Source: Cyathus striatus (lineage: Eukaryota > Basidiomycota > Agaricomycetes > Agaricales > Nidulariaceae). Taken from it: a stretch of 64,000 nt of DNA. The notes under the pieces are model-generated. The model made no database searches, was not told the DNA's origin, and saw nothing but the letters and a program-made list of their open reading frames with translations. Shown one piece after another: positions 1 to 12,420 of this stretch. The translations under genes and the position numbers were made by a program. The stretch spans positions 1,178,001 through 1,242,000 of the forward strand of contig JAOVFP010000008.1 in assembly GCA_025738555.1 (NCBI GenBank), in the 5' to 3' direction. Each line of letters starts with the position of its first letter. Position 1 is the stretch's first letter.

Positions 1-134
1 TACAAAATGGTGTATAATATGTGCCAATTTGGTGAAGAAATGAGGTAAACGAAGCTGACTTCAAGTTTTGTGACAGCAGTGTGACGCAGTGTGACATTCC
101 CGGGCCGCGTGACATATAGGCGTTGGGCATCCCC
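1..134 (+). mobile_element. Terminus of element-B family copy A (continues beyond the window)
   Basis: These 134 bases are, base for base, the reverse complement of 46440-46573, the gene-3'-side terminus of element B. The outer end is TTGGGCATCCCC at 123-134, followed by unrelated sequence, so this is the boundary of a second copy whose body lies upstream of position 1. Its gene would run on the + strand and end before the window starts. Subterminal sequence contains repeated GTGACA/GTGTGAC motifs (about 70-103), plausible transposase-binding sites by inference. Confidence 0.85.
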
Positions 135-139
135 AATAA

Positions 140-1550
140 TACACGTGCCTGCTCAAGTCCACGAGAAAGCTCGGTGCCATACTCGGAACTACACCATTCC
201 TCCTCTCCTCTCCTCCACCGGCGCCCATCTCTATCCCCTCCTCTGCCCCCCGCACAGGCAACCACCGACTCCACGAACTAAAAAGTCCTGTAGAACAGGA
301 AGAGTGTTTACACCCACCTCGACACCTTCATATGCGCATTCTTCATGCACATCTACTGAAGGCGAGGGCGAAGGCGAGGGGAAGGAAGGAGAGGAGGGAG
401 AGGAGGGATACGTATTCGTACATCACGGCGAGGCAACGTGGTATCACTACCACCACCTCGACATTTCACTACCATCGAACCACCAACGCGACGTGTTTAG
501 AATCACCTTCGTTCCCTCTTCTCCCCCTTCCGCAAAAAGCAAAAGTCAAAGAAAGGCAGGTAGGCGCTTCCGCCTCCGCTGTGCCTGTGTCTTCCGGTGA
601 CCCCCGCGCTGGTGTCCGTGACTCCGTCCTCTCGACAAACACTTCTATCAAGCCACCCCTCTCACCCACCTTCCCCTCTACCACAACAGACACCCGGAAG
701 CGCATAAGAACTCTCCAAACTATCACGCACGTTCGGGGAACCCGTTCCCCCAGAGCTCGTTTTCCCTCCTCGTACTGCGTCCCCTTCAGTAGAGTTGTTA
801 AAGAAGCAGGTTGAAAAATCTCAAGGACCACAGTTGAGTGCAGGGAGAGGAGGTTGAGAAGGGAGGGTAAGAAGCGCGCTTTGGATTGTGATGAGAAGGA
901 GGAGGCGAAGACTGTTAACTGAGCGGGAACGGGGGAAGGTGAGGAGTGGGAGTATATCTAAATCCTCTCGGCGTGCGCCAAGACTGAGGACTCTGACGCC
1001 CCTTCCACCCCTTCCTCTTTTGCCTTACCAGCTTTATCCACTCTCCCGGCCCCGAGACGGTCCTACGATTCATCCTCGAAAGAGGGGGTAGAAACTCCAC
1101 TGACGTCGACGGATGATTTGCCAGAGAGTCTTAAAGTCTACCTCTCCCCCCTCCCTTCCCCGTTCAAATTTCAATTACAGCTACGCGTGCACTATTGTCT
1201 TCGTCTCTGTCAGCGAGACACTCGTATTCCCTCTCCACAAGACCAAGAACAACATCATCAGGCAACTCACGCACCTCAGAAGACAAAGCGCGACATCGCA
1301 TGCATGTGCGTTCGAGACCTTTCGGGAACGTTTCTTCATCTTGTGATGAAGAAGAGGATGAGGAGGAATATGGTCATATCTTGTCATCCACCATCAACAT
1401 ACACACTCGCTCTTTTGCTCTTCGTTCTTCGTCGTCTCAAGCTTATTTTATTTTATTTCCCTCCCTCCCCAATCCCCAGCTTCATGTTGGATTTAATTGA
1501 TGTCTTGAGGAGACCCTTGCTTCGTGTATCAGGGTTTATAGTTTAGCTTG
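140..1550 (+). pseudogene. Ser/Pro/Arg-rich unrecognised gene, unit 1 of 4
   Basis: I do not recognise the family. One frame (91-600) carries a Gly/Glu-rich stretch followed by GYVFVHHG and HHLDISLP; the same words recur in the matching frame of unit 2 (about 6370-6520) and in part in unit 3 (about 10880-10950), so the coding frame was conserved before decay. Downstream come an SFSP-like stretch, a block reading about LLKKQVEKSQGPQLS at 800-840, and a TSTDDLPES-like block near 1105-1130. Frames change several times without convincing introns, so it is best read as a decayed copy. CG is frequent here, unlike the transposons further right. Low-complexity CT-rich DNA makes the boundaries uncertain. 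Confidence 0.45.
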
Positions 1551-1644
1551 CAAACTCATAGATAGTGAATATTTTTTTGTAACTGAACCGTGAATGCTTT
1601 CAATCGTTAATGGAATTGATATATTACTAGTTTATGGATTACAT

Positions 1645-1772
1645 GGTCTCTACGTGATTTCGGGAAAACCGCGGAGCAGTTCCCACCCGCCCAGCGGCCC
1701 GACTGCTCCGCGTCCATTTGAGCTTGCTCAAACCCAACCCAACCCTTTTCTAGCCTGTTTTGCGTAGAGACC
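1645..1772. repeat. Small hairpin-rich element with 10-bp terminal inverted repeats
   Basis: GGTCTCTACG (1645-1654) and CGTAGAGACC (1763-1772) are perfect 10-bp inverted ends. Inside, GCGGAGCAGT (1671-1680) pairs with ACTGCTCCGC (1702-1711), and TTTGAGC/GCTCAAA near 1717-1732 makes a second hairpin. It has no coding potential. The size and structure suggest a miniature transposon or a structured non-coding element; I could not find a clear target-site duplication. Confidence 0.45.
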
Positions 1773-3299
1773 GTCGATGAGGCTTGATGTATTTACTCAC
1801 GTTCACATGGATCTTTTGTATCACCTTTAAATGGCTTCCCTTGACTCCTAATTGCGCTGCGTAAGCATGATCACACAGTGCTTACTATCGTTTGATGGGT
1901 GTTACAAATGCTTTTAGATGCGACATCAACGACAAGCATATATTTGAAAATAAGAGTGTAAAGATGCTTCAGGAAGTAAGTTATGGCTTTGACGGGCCAA
2001 AGAAATACTGCTGATCATTCCCTAGATGTTGGTGGAGAAGACGCCTGACTATGTCCATGGGCCGTATAACGAAGGTGATTGGTGGTTCGAGTGTGTGGGT
2101 AAGTGCCTCCCCGAAATAAAAAAAAACAAAGTCACTGACGTTGCTTTTTTGCGAGCCGGAGCTCATCTCCCCGGATACGATGATTCCTCTTAGAAATCTT
2201 GTACCCCTCACAACGGAATTCAAAACCCGGGAGTAACGGTTAATAGGACAACCCTCACCCTTGATCTTCCCCGCAAGTCCGACATTCCGCTAGCCTTCGA
2301 TTTTACCCTCGACAATGCCGCCCCTCATCGCGTGCTCATCTACATCAATGAGTGGCAATAGGACCCCGGACATATCACCCAAAGGTCGTTCCGCGAAGCG
2401 GACAAAAAGTTGATTTTTGACCCCTTAGGACGTTCCAGAGACAGACAGAGTTGGAACTTTCTGAGCAATTAAATGTCGTTCCAAAAAATCCGGACATGAA
2501 CGACCTTCTCTTCTGTAGGTCGTTCCAAGGCCCGGACGAGGTATATCATTACCGTATTACTGCCGCGGTTTCGAATGTTTCAAAAGAAAAATTTTCAGTA
2601 GTCACACTGTAAGCATTCTAAATTTCTTGTGTTGTACCTCTCAGAATTCGTTTAAATTTGTTTTTAACTTTCCAAGTCGTCTCACAGTCTCGTGCTAGTT
2701 TTTCTACTGCACATTGATGTTGGAAGTTTGATAATCCCTCTTGACTCTTATTCTCTTAAAGAACTCTCAATTTTTAGAGCTAATACTGGAAATGTCTCCT
2801 ACAACAGATGGTTTTTAGATGCGGAACACTCCAGTCTATTAATTAGCATTTTTGACAGCAATTATCCTTAAGTTCTACAATTCAGATTACCACCGCAAGA
2901 GGACTCTGATCTTTTTAAACACCTTATGTAAATCTCCAGTCCCACGATGATTTGAGAAGGTATTGACTTGGGAACAAAAAGCGCCCATGGAGGTCGTTCC
3001 CAGATAACCCAACTGCCTTAAAAGTTAGTAGGAATTTCCGGAAAGATTTTGAAAAAAAAATGATGTCGTTCCAATTCCGGACAGGAATCGCCAAATTGGG
3101 ATGGACAAGAAATTAGGAAATTTGTAACGATCTTTGGGCTATTGTAGAGCAGACGAATTGCCTGTACCGTAGAATCGGCCTCGTGTCGATTTTTAATACT
3201 CAGCTTGTTTATTTTGTTCTGTACGTATTTAAGTACAGTACAGTACATTCTTTGAATTCAAGTTACTTTCCCCCTCGTTCTCACTTCACTCGTAACTTC

Positions 3300-3770
3300 A
3301 CTAGGACCTAGGGATAGACGGACGCGCATTCTTTGTCAAGAATCCCTTCAACCCGGAATATTCTTCCACGCTATATGTCTGGGGTCCTGTGGCAAAGCTA
3401 TTCCATACCGGAAGGAATTATAAATCACTATGGGAATAATGAAGTACTTATTTACCTCTGAATATTGAGTACGTTTTGCATTCTGATGTTAAAAAAAGGG
3501 CACAACCCCAATTCATTGTTTTTAGACACGGGAGGCGCAAAGCTACCGAAATTAGAATTTAGAGTTGAATAAGTGAGGTCTCATCGCCTCTCGTAAATAG
3601 GAAACTACCGACACCGTTTCAGCGCCTGGCTGGAAGGAATTGCGAGGTTGAATAAGTTTACTGGAGAAGACAAGCTATGGCGGCATTCAATTTTGCTCTC
3701 TGTACTTAAAACCAATGAAATCTTGTGTACCAGACTCCTTAAGATTGCGTTCAAATTGTGTTAATATCAG
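3300..3770. repeat. Dispersed repeat R, copy 1
   Basis: From about 3385 (TATATGTCTGGGGTCCTGTG) to about 3765 this closely matches 44513-44910, with the last 30 bases (CCTTAAGATTGCGTTC...) matching 46411-46437. It is therefore the uninterrupted version of the repeat that E6 and element B have broken further right. No protein is evident. Confidence 0.7.
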
Positions 3771-4161
3771 AGGTTCGACGGGTCCTAGGCAGTTAATTAT
3801 GCCCACGTGGAGATCGGAATGACAAAATACCGACTTGCGAAAAAAATCGTGGCCTCCGTAACCCGATCGCCCTCCGATGGGCGGTGCATTCTCTCGCTTA
3901 GCATCACGTAGTCGGGTCGATAACTCCCACGTGTCGAAACAATTATTCTTTCCACTTGTGGACTAATTGTCATGTCAGTCGCTCACCTGCACCCCTTTTC
4001 GTCTTCTAAACGACCAAGCGCAATCACTGCGCGATGCTCCGTGGAGATTCTACTTCTCTCGTCTTTCGTCACTATTGCATCTTCCACTTTCCAATTTTCT
4101 TCAAAAGGCCAGGAGCTCATGGGAAGCCTAAGGCTATAGGCAATACATAGCAGTGGCCACG

Positions 4162-5571
4162 ATGATAGATACGGCGCCTTCTTATGATCCAGATTCTACT
4201 CTCAAGTTGGTCAGAAGTGAGGACCGTGATGCTCTTCTAACTTATGTGGTTAATAAATCTAACTCTTTAAACTTCAGCGTTACGTCCATTCATTATTACC
4301 ATACACGTACTTGCTATTGTACCGACGATCTTTCGTTTATACCATCGTTTTCGAACTGGGAAGCTATGGTGGGATGACTTCTGGGCTTTCATCTCCCTTG
4401 TTTTCGATATTCTACTGCTTTCGATGTACACCTCGTTTCCTATAACTCGTACGTTCGAATGCTCTCTTATTTCGCCCTTAACCTTTTTTTATCAAGTTTC
4501 GTATCCGCAGGGTATGTATCAGATAAAACTGAGACTGTAGTTCACTGGGCCACTATGATGTCCTTAACCTTTACGTTATGGTATATCTCCATGTTTTTAA
4601 TCTCGACATGTCGTACTTAAGTGGACTACAGGGCAGCTCGCATAAGTGTAGGCGTGACAATTGTCCGGCTTACCAACCCAAGCCGGATGAGGCAGGTATC
4701 GAAGGGCATAATGGCTCTATTTGGAATGCTGGCTGCTGTTCTTCTGATTCAAAAACTGTTTCTTTGCGGGAAGCCGACAATTGAATCGTGGAGATGTGTT
4801 TGGCCGCAATGGACTGGCATTATGGAGATCATTAGTGTGTTTCTCTTTCCAGTTCCACTTTTAAACAGCTCATGATTTCAAATAAGTCGATATCCTTGTA
4901 GATACCTGGCTTACCGCTGTGCCGGCGTACATGTTATGGCATATGAGCCTTCCACGCAAACACTTCCGTTTACTGCAAGCTATATTTGCTTGCGAAGTTT
5001 TCGTTACCATTGCAGGAATTGTACATGGCGTATTAATTATTAAGAAGCACTACCTCTGGATGACTTCTGCCGTGCACTTCGAGGTATGTATCAGAAATAT
5101 ATTTTTCACCCCACTAACAACGAAACTTACTCTCCTCTCCAGATTGCCATTTCTCTAATTGTGTGCAACCTCCTCGTTGTCGTGACATATATCTACAGAG
5201 TCTTCTGGAGTACAGGCGAAACACGGATCGAATCAGCTGAAGAGACTGCTCGAGGTCCCACTGAAGAGCTATGTACACAGATGCGGACACCAAGTATCCC
5301 CATCGCGGGACTCACAGTTAGTAGTCATACTCGCACTTCCAGAGCGGGGGCTTTTGGCGTTTCCCATTCCCATTTTCCTTCCCAATCCCCGTCCTTGTTT
5401 CTCCCACTCACCACGGTTGAGATAGACTCCAGTGATTTCCAATCTAGCTTTGCGTCCCATGATACCCTTTCTGGGTCTTATCAACTTACAACACAACAGA
5501 GTGGTGCTGGGGGGCAAACTATGTCTTCCGTGTCTTTTCCAGTCACCTCGAAACCCGAGACAAGGTTGTAG
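4162..5571 (+). CDS. Predicted multi-pass membrane protein, several exons, possibly broken
   Basis: ATG at 4162 begins MIDTAPSYDPDSTLKL. A second coding block at about 4345-4438 reads RFRTGKLWWDDFWAFISLVF and is rich in membrane-like residues. Further blocks contain WATMMSLTFTLWYISMFLIS (about 4550-4608), GIMALFGMLAAVLLIQKLFL (about 4705-4765) and WLTAVPAYMLWHM (about 4908-4947), and two helices lie in 4970-5200. An intron at 5084-5142 (59 nt, GTATGT...CTCCAG) is clear, and the last exon ends RL at 5571 after a Ser/Thr-rich cytoplasmic tail. The pattern fits the seven-helix, unassigned membrane proteins common in Agaricomycetes. The frame has a TAA near 4616 between two good coding blocks; either an intron is mis-seen or the gene is damaged. 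Function unknown. Confidence 0.55.
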
Positions 5572-6046
5572 ATGGCCCAAAAAACGCACATTTATAATTG
5601 ACGGCACTGTTGCCACCTAATACACGATGACGGCGGTTCATGCCTTGTATTATATTCGAATGTTATTTTGTACAACACATTCGGTTGATTTGTGATATCT
5701 AGCACCTTCGCTTTCTATAATTTTCATAATACCTGTGTATACTGTACGTATAAACAACCATTCTTAACATATGTACTCTGCCAAACGTAGATGTGAACAT
5801 GTTCGATGGACTTGAACTAAGTAATCTCGTCGAAGCAACACATGTTCAGACCGAAAACCTCATACTCCCTTTAAGCCAAAGACTGCTTAGCTCGAAAACT
5901 AATACCCAATTCGCACTCATAAACTCAATACGCCGTTCTGATTTCCAACACAACAGTCTAAATATTGAAAGGAAGTTATATGCTTCAGACTGGGAGGATG
6001 TGGGACCATATTACCATTCGGGACCCGGGTTGGTAGGCCGAGATGT
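5572..6046. other. Intergenic stretch
   Basis: AT-rich sequence after the membrane protein stop, including likely 3' UTR. An open frame at 5793-6149 has no recognisable features and runs into the repeated unit that follows, so I do not call it a gene. Confidence 0.4.
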
Positions 6047-7430
6047 GAGAGATTACGTAATCGCTAAAATTACGTTCGTGTTCCCTCCGGATCCCTGCTC
6101 ACTAGTTTCATCCTTTCCTCATAATATACTCCAACGAGCACCGTCCTGAAACTCCACCCAACTCATATGACTGCTCAAATTCAAACACACACAAAAGCTA
6201 GGAGCCGTACTCGGCCCCACACCCTTTCTCCTCTCCCTTCCTCCTCCACTCACTATCCCTTCTTAAGTATGCGCCGTGCCAGTACAGGGAACCAGCGACT
6301 CTACGAACTAAAAAAATCAAACGCACAAGGAGAGTGTTGACTCCCACTTAAACATCCTCGTATTCATATTCATCATGCACATCTTCTGAGAGCGAAGGCG
6401 AGGACAAGGTTCGTGGAGAAGAAGAGGGAGAGGAGGAAGGACACGTATTCGTACACCACGGCGGGGCAATGGGGTACCACTAACACCACCTCGACATTTC
6501 ACTTCCAACGAACCACCAACTTGAAGCCATCAAAGTCTCCCTTGTCCCTTCCTCCCCCACCTCAAAAGCCAAGAAGACCAAGAAAGGCGGGAAAGCGCTA
6601 TCGCCTTCGCTGTTACTACGCTTACGCGCTGTGCCTGTTTCTTCGGCGACCCAAGGGTCCACGACTCTCCTCAACCACATCGAACATCAAGTCCCCCCTC
6701 TCCCCAACCTTCCCCTCCCCCTCGGCTCAAAGTCAAACAGACACCCAAAAACGCAAAAAACTATCCAAGCCATCACGTATATTCGGCAAACTCGTTCCCC
6801 AGAGCTCGTTTTCCCCCTCGTACAGCTTCCCCTTCAGTAGAGTTACTGCGTAAGCAAGTTGAGAAACCCCAGGGCCCGCGGTTGAGTAGGGAGGGTAAGA
6901 GGCACACTTTGGATTCCTTTGGTTTGGAGGGTGGGGAGGTGAATGCTGTTGTTACGACTGAGCTGGACCGGGAGAGGGCGAGGAGTGGTAGTATCACCAG
7001 ATCAAGGAATATGACGCTCCTTCCACTCCTTCCTCCTCTCCCATCTCTCCCGGCGTTATTAACTCTCCCTCCTCGGGCCTCATACGATTCTTCTTCCGAT
7101 GAAGAGTTGGAAAATCCTCCTACGTCAACGGACGGCCTCAAAAACTACCTCTCCCCCCCATCCCCTCAACCAAGAACACGCTCTCATTCGCACTCCCTCT
7201 TCGCCCCCTCAAGACCACGCAAAACATCCTCAGGCAACTCACCCACCTCAGAAACTAAAATGCACCACCGTTGCATGTGTGATCAAGTACCTTTGGTGAT
7301 ATTTCTTCGCCTTGTGAAGAAGAGGTGGATGATGGGGAGAAAGAGGAATGCGGGCATAGAAGGGAGAGAGAGTGGAGTGGGGAGTGGAATTTGCGCGTTG
7401 GGGATGTGCGGAGGATGTTAAGGGAGTTGA
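6047..7430 (+). pseudogene. Ser/Pro-rich unrecognised gene, unit 2 of 4
   Basis: It aligns along its length with unit 1: a TAC/AGC-rich start, the acidic block followed by GHVFVHHGGAMGYH (about 6440-6480) and HHLDISLPTNHQ, the SSFSPSYSFPFSRV block near 6800-6845, then LLRKQVEKPQGPRLS and a block reading SYDSSSDEELENPP (about 7080-7125) and TSTDGLKNYLSPPSP. Blocks lie in different frames with intervening stops, so the copy is decayed or its introns are unclear. The open frame 6882-7421 keeps the C-terminal half intact (Arg/Ser/Pro-rich, no domain recognised). Function unknown. Confidence 0.5.
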
Positions 7431-7656
7431 AGGATCTGGCTAGATTTTACATTTGATCTTAAGTTTTTGTTACATTTTGATACTTTTTACATTATTTATC
7501 CAGTTAGAGAATGTAGAATCATCCGCTCGTCATATACATTGAGGTATGTATTGTACTTTTTCTTTGACATCGATATGCAAAATATGAAGGCGGTAGCAAA
7601 GGTAGTTGCTGAGATTATGAAGATTTTTTTAGGACCTTCAAACACTTGAGACGGGT

Positions 7657-8948
7657 TCAAATACTTGTTACATGATAGTATGCAGGAGGAGCGGCTGGTT
7701 CAGGCAAATATCCCACGCCAATATCCATATCATTGTGGGAAATATCAATTGCCGAAAAAATAGCATTGCTATCGCTGGGAGGTAGGCTACTCGCCATCCT
7801 ATAACCCTGTGGGTTCTGATCCATTCGTGCGTTCTGCACAGGGATGAGACTTGTCGGAGTTACATTCTGAATTCTGGCGCTATCCCCTACTCCACTGCTA
7901 GCGAAAAGGTAATCTTCCTGAACAATCTCTGTAGTAGAAGTCGCCTGAAAGTTCCTCGGGGTCATCTCTAACCGTAAGCGCCGACGTCTTACGTGAAATT
8001 TATATCCAAGAAATGCCAACAGCAATATTACAGAAATACAGCCACTAAAATCACCGGCAATAGCTGCTACGTTCGATGAGGGAGAGGTCCTGGAAGAAGG
8101 CAATGAAGTTGAAGCTTGACTTGTGGTTGTAGAACTTGATAAACTTGAGGAACTTGGGGAACTCGAGAAAAATGATATAGAGGAGGTAGTGCTCCTAGGA
8201 CTAGGGGAAATAGAGCTTGTCGATGAAATTGGGAAACAGCTGTGATCGCCTGTTATTATAACGTAAGAACCCTCTGAAAGGAAGCTACAAATGTTTTTAG
8301 TGCACCTTCATCGCCGACGTTGAACCGATTAGATTGTGTAAATCGTTGTGCACTGTCTGTAATAAAGAAAACTGCCTGTCCTTTTAAGTTGTTATTAAAC
8401 ATGGTGATACATTGATTTGGACGGGAAATGCACAAGCTCACCAAGTATCGGGCCCACGAACCACTGATAACTATTTCCAGTTAAGCCTGGTATTTGGTCA
8501 TAGACAATCCTATCGGCACTAAGTGGAAAGTCCGAAAGAACGCTAACGTTTAAGAACAACAGTAAGTATTCTTCAATTATAATGCAGAAGGTATGTTTCA
8601 GCATACTTCTGAGAGTTGTCCTAGTTAGTACAATGTGTAGCCTGGAATGCATTGGAAAGCTTACCAGTTGAAACGGTGCTAATTAAAGACATTAGCATAA
8701 GTATATTTCCATACCGTAGGGGGGCAAATCCATACCAGTTCCACCAGTCCAAGTAACATTGAAGATTTGACATACGAAGGCATTATTTTGACTGCAGAGA
8801 TTGAAGATGATACTAAGCTACATTGAAAACGGTATATCACATACGGGGTATCAATGACAAAGCTCGAGTTAGATGTTGTTTGGGTCTCCGTAGGTTGGAT
8901 AAAAATCGAAAGAAATAAAGCATTAACCAGCACTAACAAGTTTACCAT
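7657..8948 (-). CDS. Signal peptide / Ser-rich / single-TM membrane protein
   Basis: On the minus strand an ATG at 8948 starts a hydrophobic leader (MVNLLVLVNALFLSIFI) followed by the exon word SSFVIDTP. After an intron (GTATGTG... to a CTGCAG acceptor near 8790) comes CQIFNVTWTGGTG, then exons near 8550-8470 and 8400-8290 (AVFFITDSAQRF, QSNRFNVGDEG). A Ser-rich stalk (about 8250-8080) leads to one membrane helix (CISVILLLAFLGYKF, about 8035-7990), a basic stop-transfer (HVRRRRLRL) and a cytoplasmic tail ending at 7657. This is the layout of a type I surface protein with a small beta-sandwich ectodomain (CxxxxxTWTGG motif), common in Agaricomycetes and usually unassigned. Exon limits are approximate; no partner gene is evident. 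Confidence 0.6.
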
Positions 8949-9049
8949 AGCTCTAAGTGAGCATAAGAGGGTATATAAAATTTTTGATTCCACAGCTTGC
9001 AGGTTATAATCCGTTTCATTTTCGCCATCATCATCCGTCATTATAAATG

Positions 9050-10639
9050 CGTGTAGATTGATGAAAATTAAATATAAATGTTCCGCAGGATTGAACTTAT
9101 TATGGATGCCTTTACAATAATAGTATCAACAAACTATTTTCAAGTAACCAAGCTAGAGATATAATTATCACCCACCACCATCAATGCAGCTCAAAAATAC
9201 TCAATGTGAGCTCACATTCAAGTTGCAACCGGGAAGATTTATATAAAATCCATGCATGCAAATTGCGTAGCTTGATTATTAAATATTATTAGATTTCCGG
9301 GAAATTCGACGGTCCTTTTACCAGCCCGGACGGCTAGAGCGCCCCTTTCTGCAACGGGCGCCCGTTTGGGCGTTCCAAACTTCCAGCAGTAACCTTCTAA
9401 TCAGGCAATCGGCAGATATCGGCGGGGTCTGGCACCCATAAATAACTGCTTCCACAGTTACTCCTGACCGTCATGGTAACTTGCCCACAGCCCTCGCTCT
9501 CTGCTTTCTCTCCCTTCATCTCGTCCTCTCTTTTCCTGTCTCGACTCAGGCGATCTCGTGTCTCGTTCGTTCAGGGTCTGAGACTCAGAGTGTATTGTCT
9601 TAGGGTCTCGGTAAGTCATCCTATTGTCTGTTTCCACGCGTTATATCACGTTCTAATCTGTCTTCAGTCGAAGTGTTTGTCTGGGTGTCTGATACTCAAT
9701 TACAAGCTGAAATGTAGTTATATGAAGGTAAAGGAGTTGTAGTTTTGTTTGCTTTAAAGGTTTAAATCAGTACTGAGGCTTGACTGAGGTGGAGTATTTG
9801 GTTTTTACTTCCTTGATGGTTTTATGGGAGGTAGCGCGGGAACTTGGCACTCCCCGCTGTGTTCTCACTCGACGTACTTGGTACCTGCTCGGTACTGAAT
9901 TCTCGCAATCGAGACGCGAAAATAAAATAAGCACCTTGCTTTTAATTACCCCCGTATCAGTAGCCAGTCGCTCGGCGTTGTCATCATTGATTTTCATGAT
10001 CATCTATGAAAATCATACTAGTCTCGACTATCACCTAGTGACCACCTAAACAAACAGCTGAACCCCCGTGTCGGAGTCCGTAGTCCCCTGTTACACTCAG
10101 TAAAAACGGTTAGTCGGCAATATGTAGTGGTTTAGTCATCTGAACATCACAATTGAGCAAACAGTGACTAAGGTGTCGAAAATTTTATGTAATCTTGACT
10201 TTATGATGACTGCCGATATTTTTAGGTAGTCAATGCTTAGTATCAAATAGTATTAAATATACAGTGAATAGTTGGTCTAAAGTTCTCTAGTAGTTGCCAA
10301 GTAGTCATGTACAAGCCAAGTCAAAGTCAAAATTTGGCAGGAGGTAATCAATTCTGTAGGTTTCTTAATTCCTTAATTCTCTCATCTAATACATAGAAAA
10401 AAATGATAATGTATTTGATCTAAATACATAATACTATGTCTACTGAGCTACATATCTATACCACTACCCCCACAAGTCTCCAGCACAATTTCAAACATGT
10501 AAGCGACAGACTAGTCTAAAGACTCGAAGTCGCACTCAAACATTACATCCAATTTCCTTTCCATGTCGAGCGTTATGCTGTATATAATGCTTAGTTATAA
10601 TGTTACCAAAAACTTATCAATCTCGCTCTTTCAGGCATT
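9050..10639. other. Intergenic stretch, no supported gene
   Basis: 9300-9480 is GC-richer and followed by CT-rich sequence (9480-9600) that resembles a promoter/leader, but no convincing coding exons follow. 9640-10640 is AT-rich and unique in the window. Open frames here are short and without motifs. Confidence 0.4.
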
Positions 10640-11790
10640 AAAAAGTGGATTATGTAATCCGTGTGACGAGTACGCGTTCGACTCACGTCTCGGACTCCGC
10701 CTATCTCTGCCTAATCCCTCCTCGCACTCACTCGTTTCGTGCTTTCCACAAAATGTACTCCAACAAGCCCCTTTTTCCTCCCTCAGTCCCCTTCCCCTGC
10801 TATTCGACGGAGAGGGAACCACCAGCCCTACGATTGACAAAGTCAAGACGCACAGGGAGAGTATTTACTCTCAATTTGGAGCCGAGGAGGGCCGGGATGA
10901 AGAAGGGGAAGTCGAGGGGGTCGAAGGATACGTATTATACACCACGGCGGAGAAACGGGGTATGGAATCCTATCTCAATTATATATAAAATCTCCCTCAT
11001 TTCTCTTCCCCTTCTCACTGGTATCTCTCCTCCTCAATACTCCCTTCACCACCACTCCTACAGCTATTACGCGCTGTGCTCGTTCCCTCTAACGACCTAC
11101 ATGCTTATGTCCCTCTCCACCACCTCAAATACGAAGTACCCGCTCTCCCCAGCCTTCTCCCTAAAAATGCATGCAGACACCCAAAACGCAAAAACAGTCT
11201 AAACTCTCGTGGATGTTCGGGGAACTCGTGTCGTGTTTCCCTTGCATATGTCATCTTTTTTGAGGGAGTTTTTGAGGAAGCAAGCTGAGGAGCCCCAGGG
11301 CCCACAGCTGAGTGCGATGGAAAGGAGGGCTTTGGATTTCGACGAGGTGGGGGATGGTAAGTGCGGGTGGCTGTTACGAAGGAACAGGAACATGCGCGAA
11401 ATTGGATTATCTCACAGACTTCAAGAAGGGCTGTGAAACCGAGGAGATCAATTCTCCTCTCACTACTTCATTCACTACCAGCTCTATTCACCCTCGCCAA
11501 TGCCCCATTTCGCTCGTACTCTTCTTCCTCTTCCTTGGAAGACGATGGAGACTCTTACGTCAACAAACAATCTCCCAGAAAGCTTTAAAACGTACCTCAT
11601 AGCTCCCCAGTTCGTACCCAGTGTCTATCTGCTAGACATAACCACTCCTTCTCGACACCTGCACCCTCTAGACCACTCACGATATCCTCATTGGGAACCT
11701 TACACTAGGAAACACCATCGGAAACAGGTATATGTGTTCGAGGACTTTCGGGTGCGTTTCTGCTTGTTCTTGTGGTTCGGGTTCAACTAG
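10640..11790 (+). pseudogene. Ser/Pro-rich unrecognised gene, unit 3 of 4
   Basis: It matches units 1 and 2: the lead-in block (TTCCACAAAATGTACTCCAA near 10745), an acidic stretch followed by GYVLYTTAEKRG (about 10925-10960), a CAGACACCCAAAACGCAAAA-like block at 11173, LRKQAEEPQGPQLSAMERRA (about 11270-11330) and SYSSSSLEDDGDSYVNKQS (about 11515-11575). Conserved words again lie in changing frames, so this is a decayed copy. It is followed by GTATATGTGTTCGAGGACTT-like sequence near 11729, shared with unit 4 (about 13068-13090). Function unknown. Confidence 0.45.
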
Positions 11791-11799
11791 GTAATCACA

Positions 11800-12420
11800 T
11801 CCACCAAAATCAAATAGCTATATTTGCACTGTACGACCTTGTTGTCGCTGCACTATGGAGCTAATACATTCTGCAGAACTTCACATACGACCCGCTGTCG
11901 CCAACACAACAGCTGAACATCACTCACACTTACGCCGATATCCACACCATCGCCTTCTACCTGCACCTTTTCAACTCGCACACGAACTTGACACGAACGA
12001 CTGAGTGCGTCACCAACAATTTCATTGTTTATTAAGACAGCTGACGGATGAGTATCCGTGAGGGCTATTATGACGACGATCTACGTTTTGCCATTACATG
12101 GGCTCGAGATACGTAGGTATGAACATCGAAGGAGATTGGAGGGGTATTGTTGTAAGTACGTCATCCACAACATCAACCCGTAGTCGCAACGGAAGCTTGT
12201 TAACAGCCCAGCACACTTAAATTCGGTCTCAGAGAACTTACGACGCAATCGTCATGACTTCTTTTTTCCTTCGCTGAGTACCCACCGCGTGAGATGGTTA
12301 GTGCGATATTCAACTTTTACAATGGACAGGTGGAGCTCATTCTCGTTCTAACGAAAACTTATTAGATTACTCAATCCATCCAGGGTGACGCGATTATAGG
12401 AAGGAGGATGTCAAAACTGG
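11800..12420. other. Spacer between units 3 and 4
   Basis: No gene seen. The sequence is unique within the window, has ordinary CG content and carries only short open frames. Confidence 0.35.

Larger units (their letters stand above)
1551..4150. other. Intergenic stretch with short repeats
   Basis: No gene that I can support. It contains the hairpin-rich element at 1645-1772, a cluster of GTCGTTCC/CCGGAC words at 2383-3080, and the dispersed repeat at about 3300-3770 described separately. 3780-4150 is unique and is presumably the promoter side of the membrane protein gene that starts at 4162. Confidence 0.5.

Noticed and set aside
5793..6149. Open frame of 118 codons with ATG
   Set aside because: No motif, and it runs across the boundary into the repeated unit 2, so it is probably chance.
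9473..9742. Possible gene with hydrophobic N-terminus
   Set aside because: CT-rich leader-like sequence, no downstream exons or recognisable motifs.
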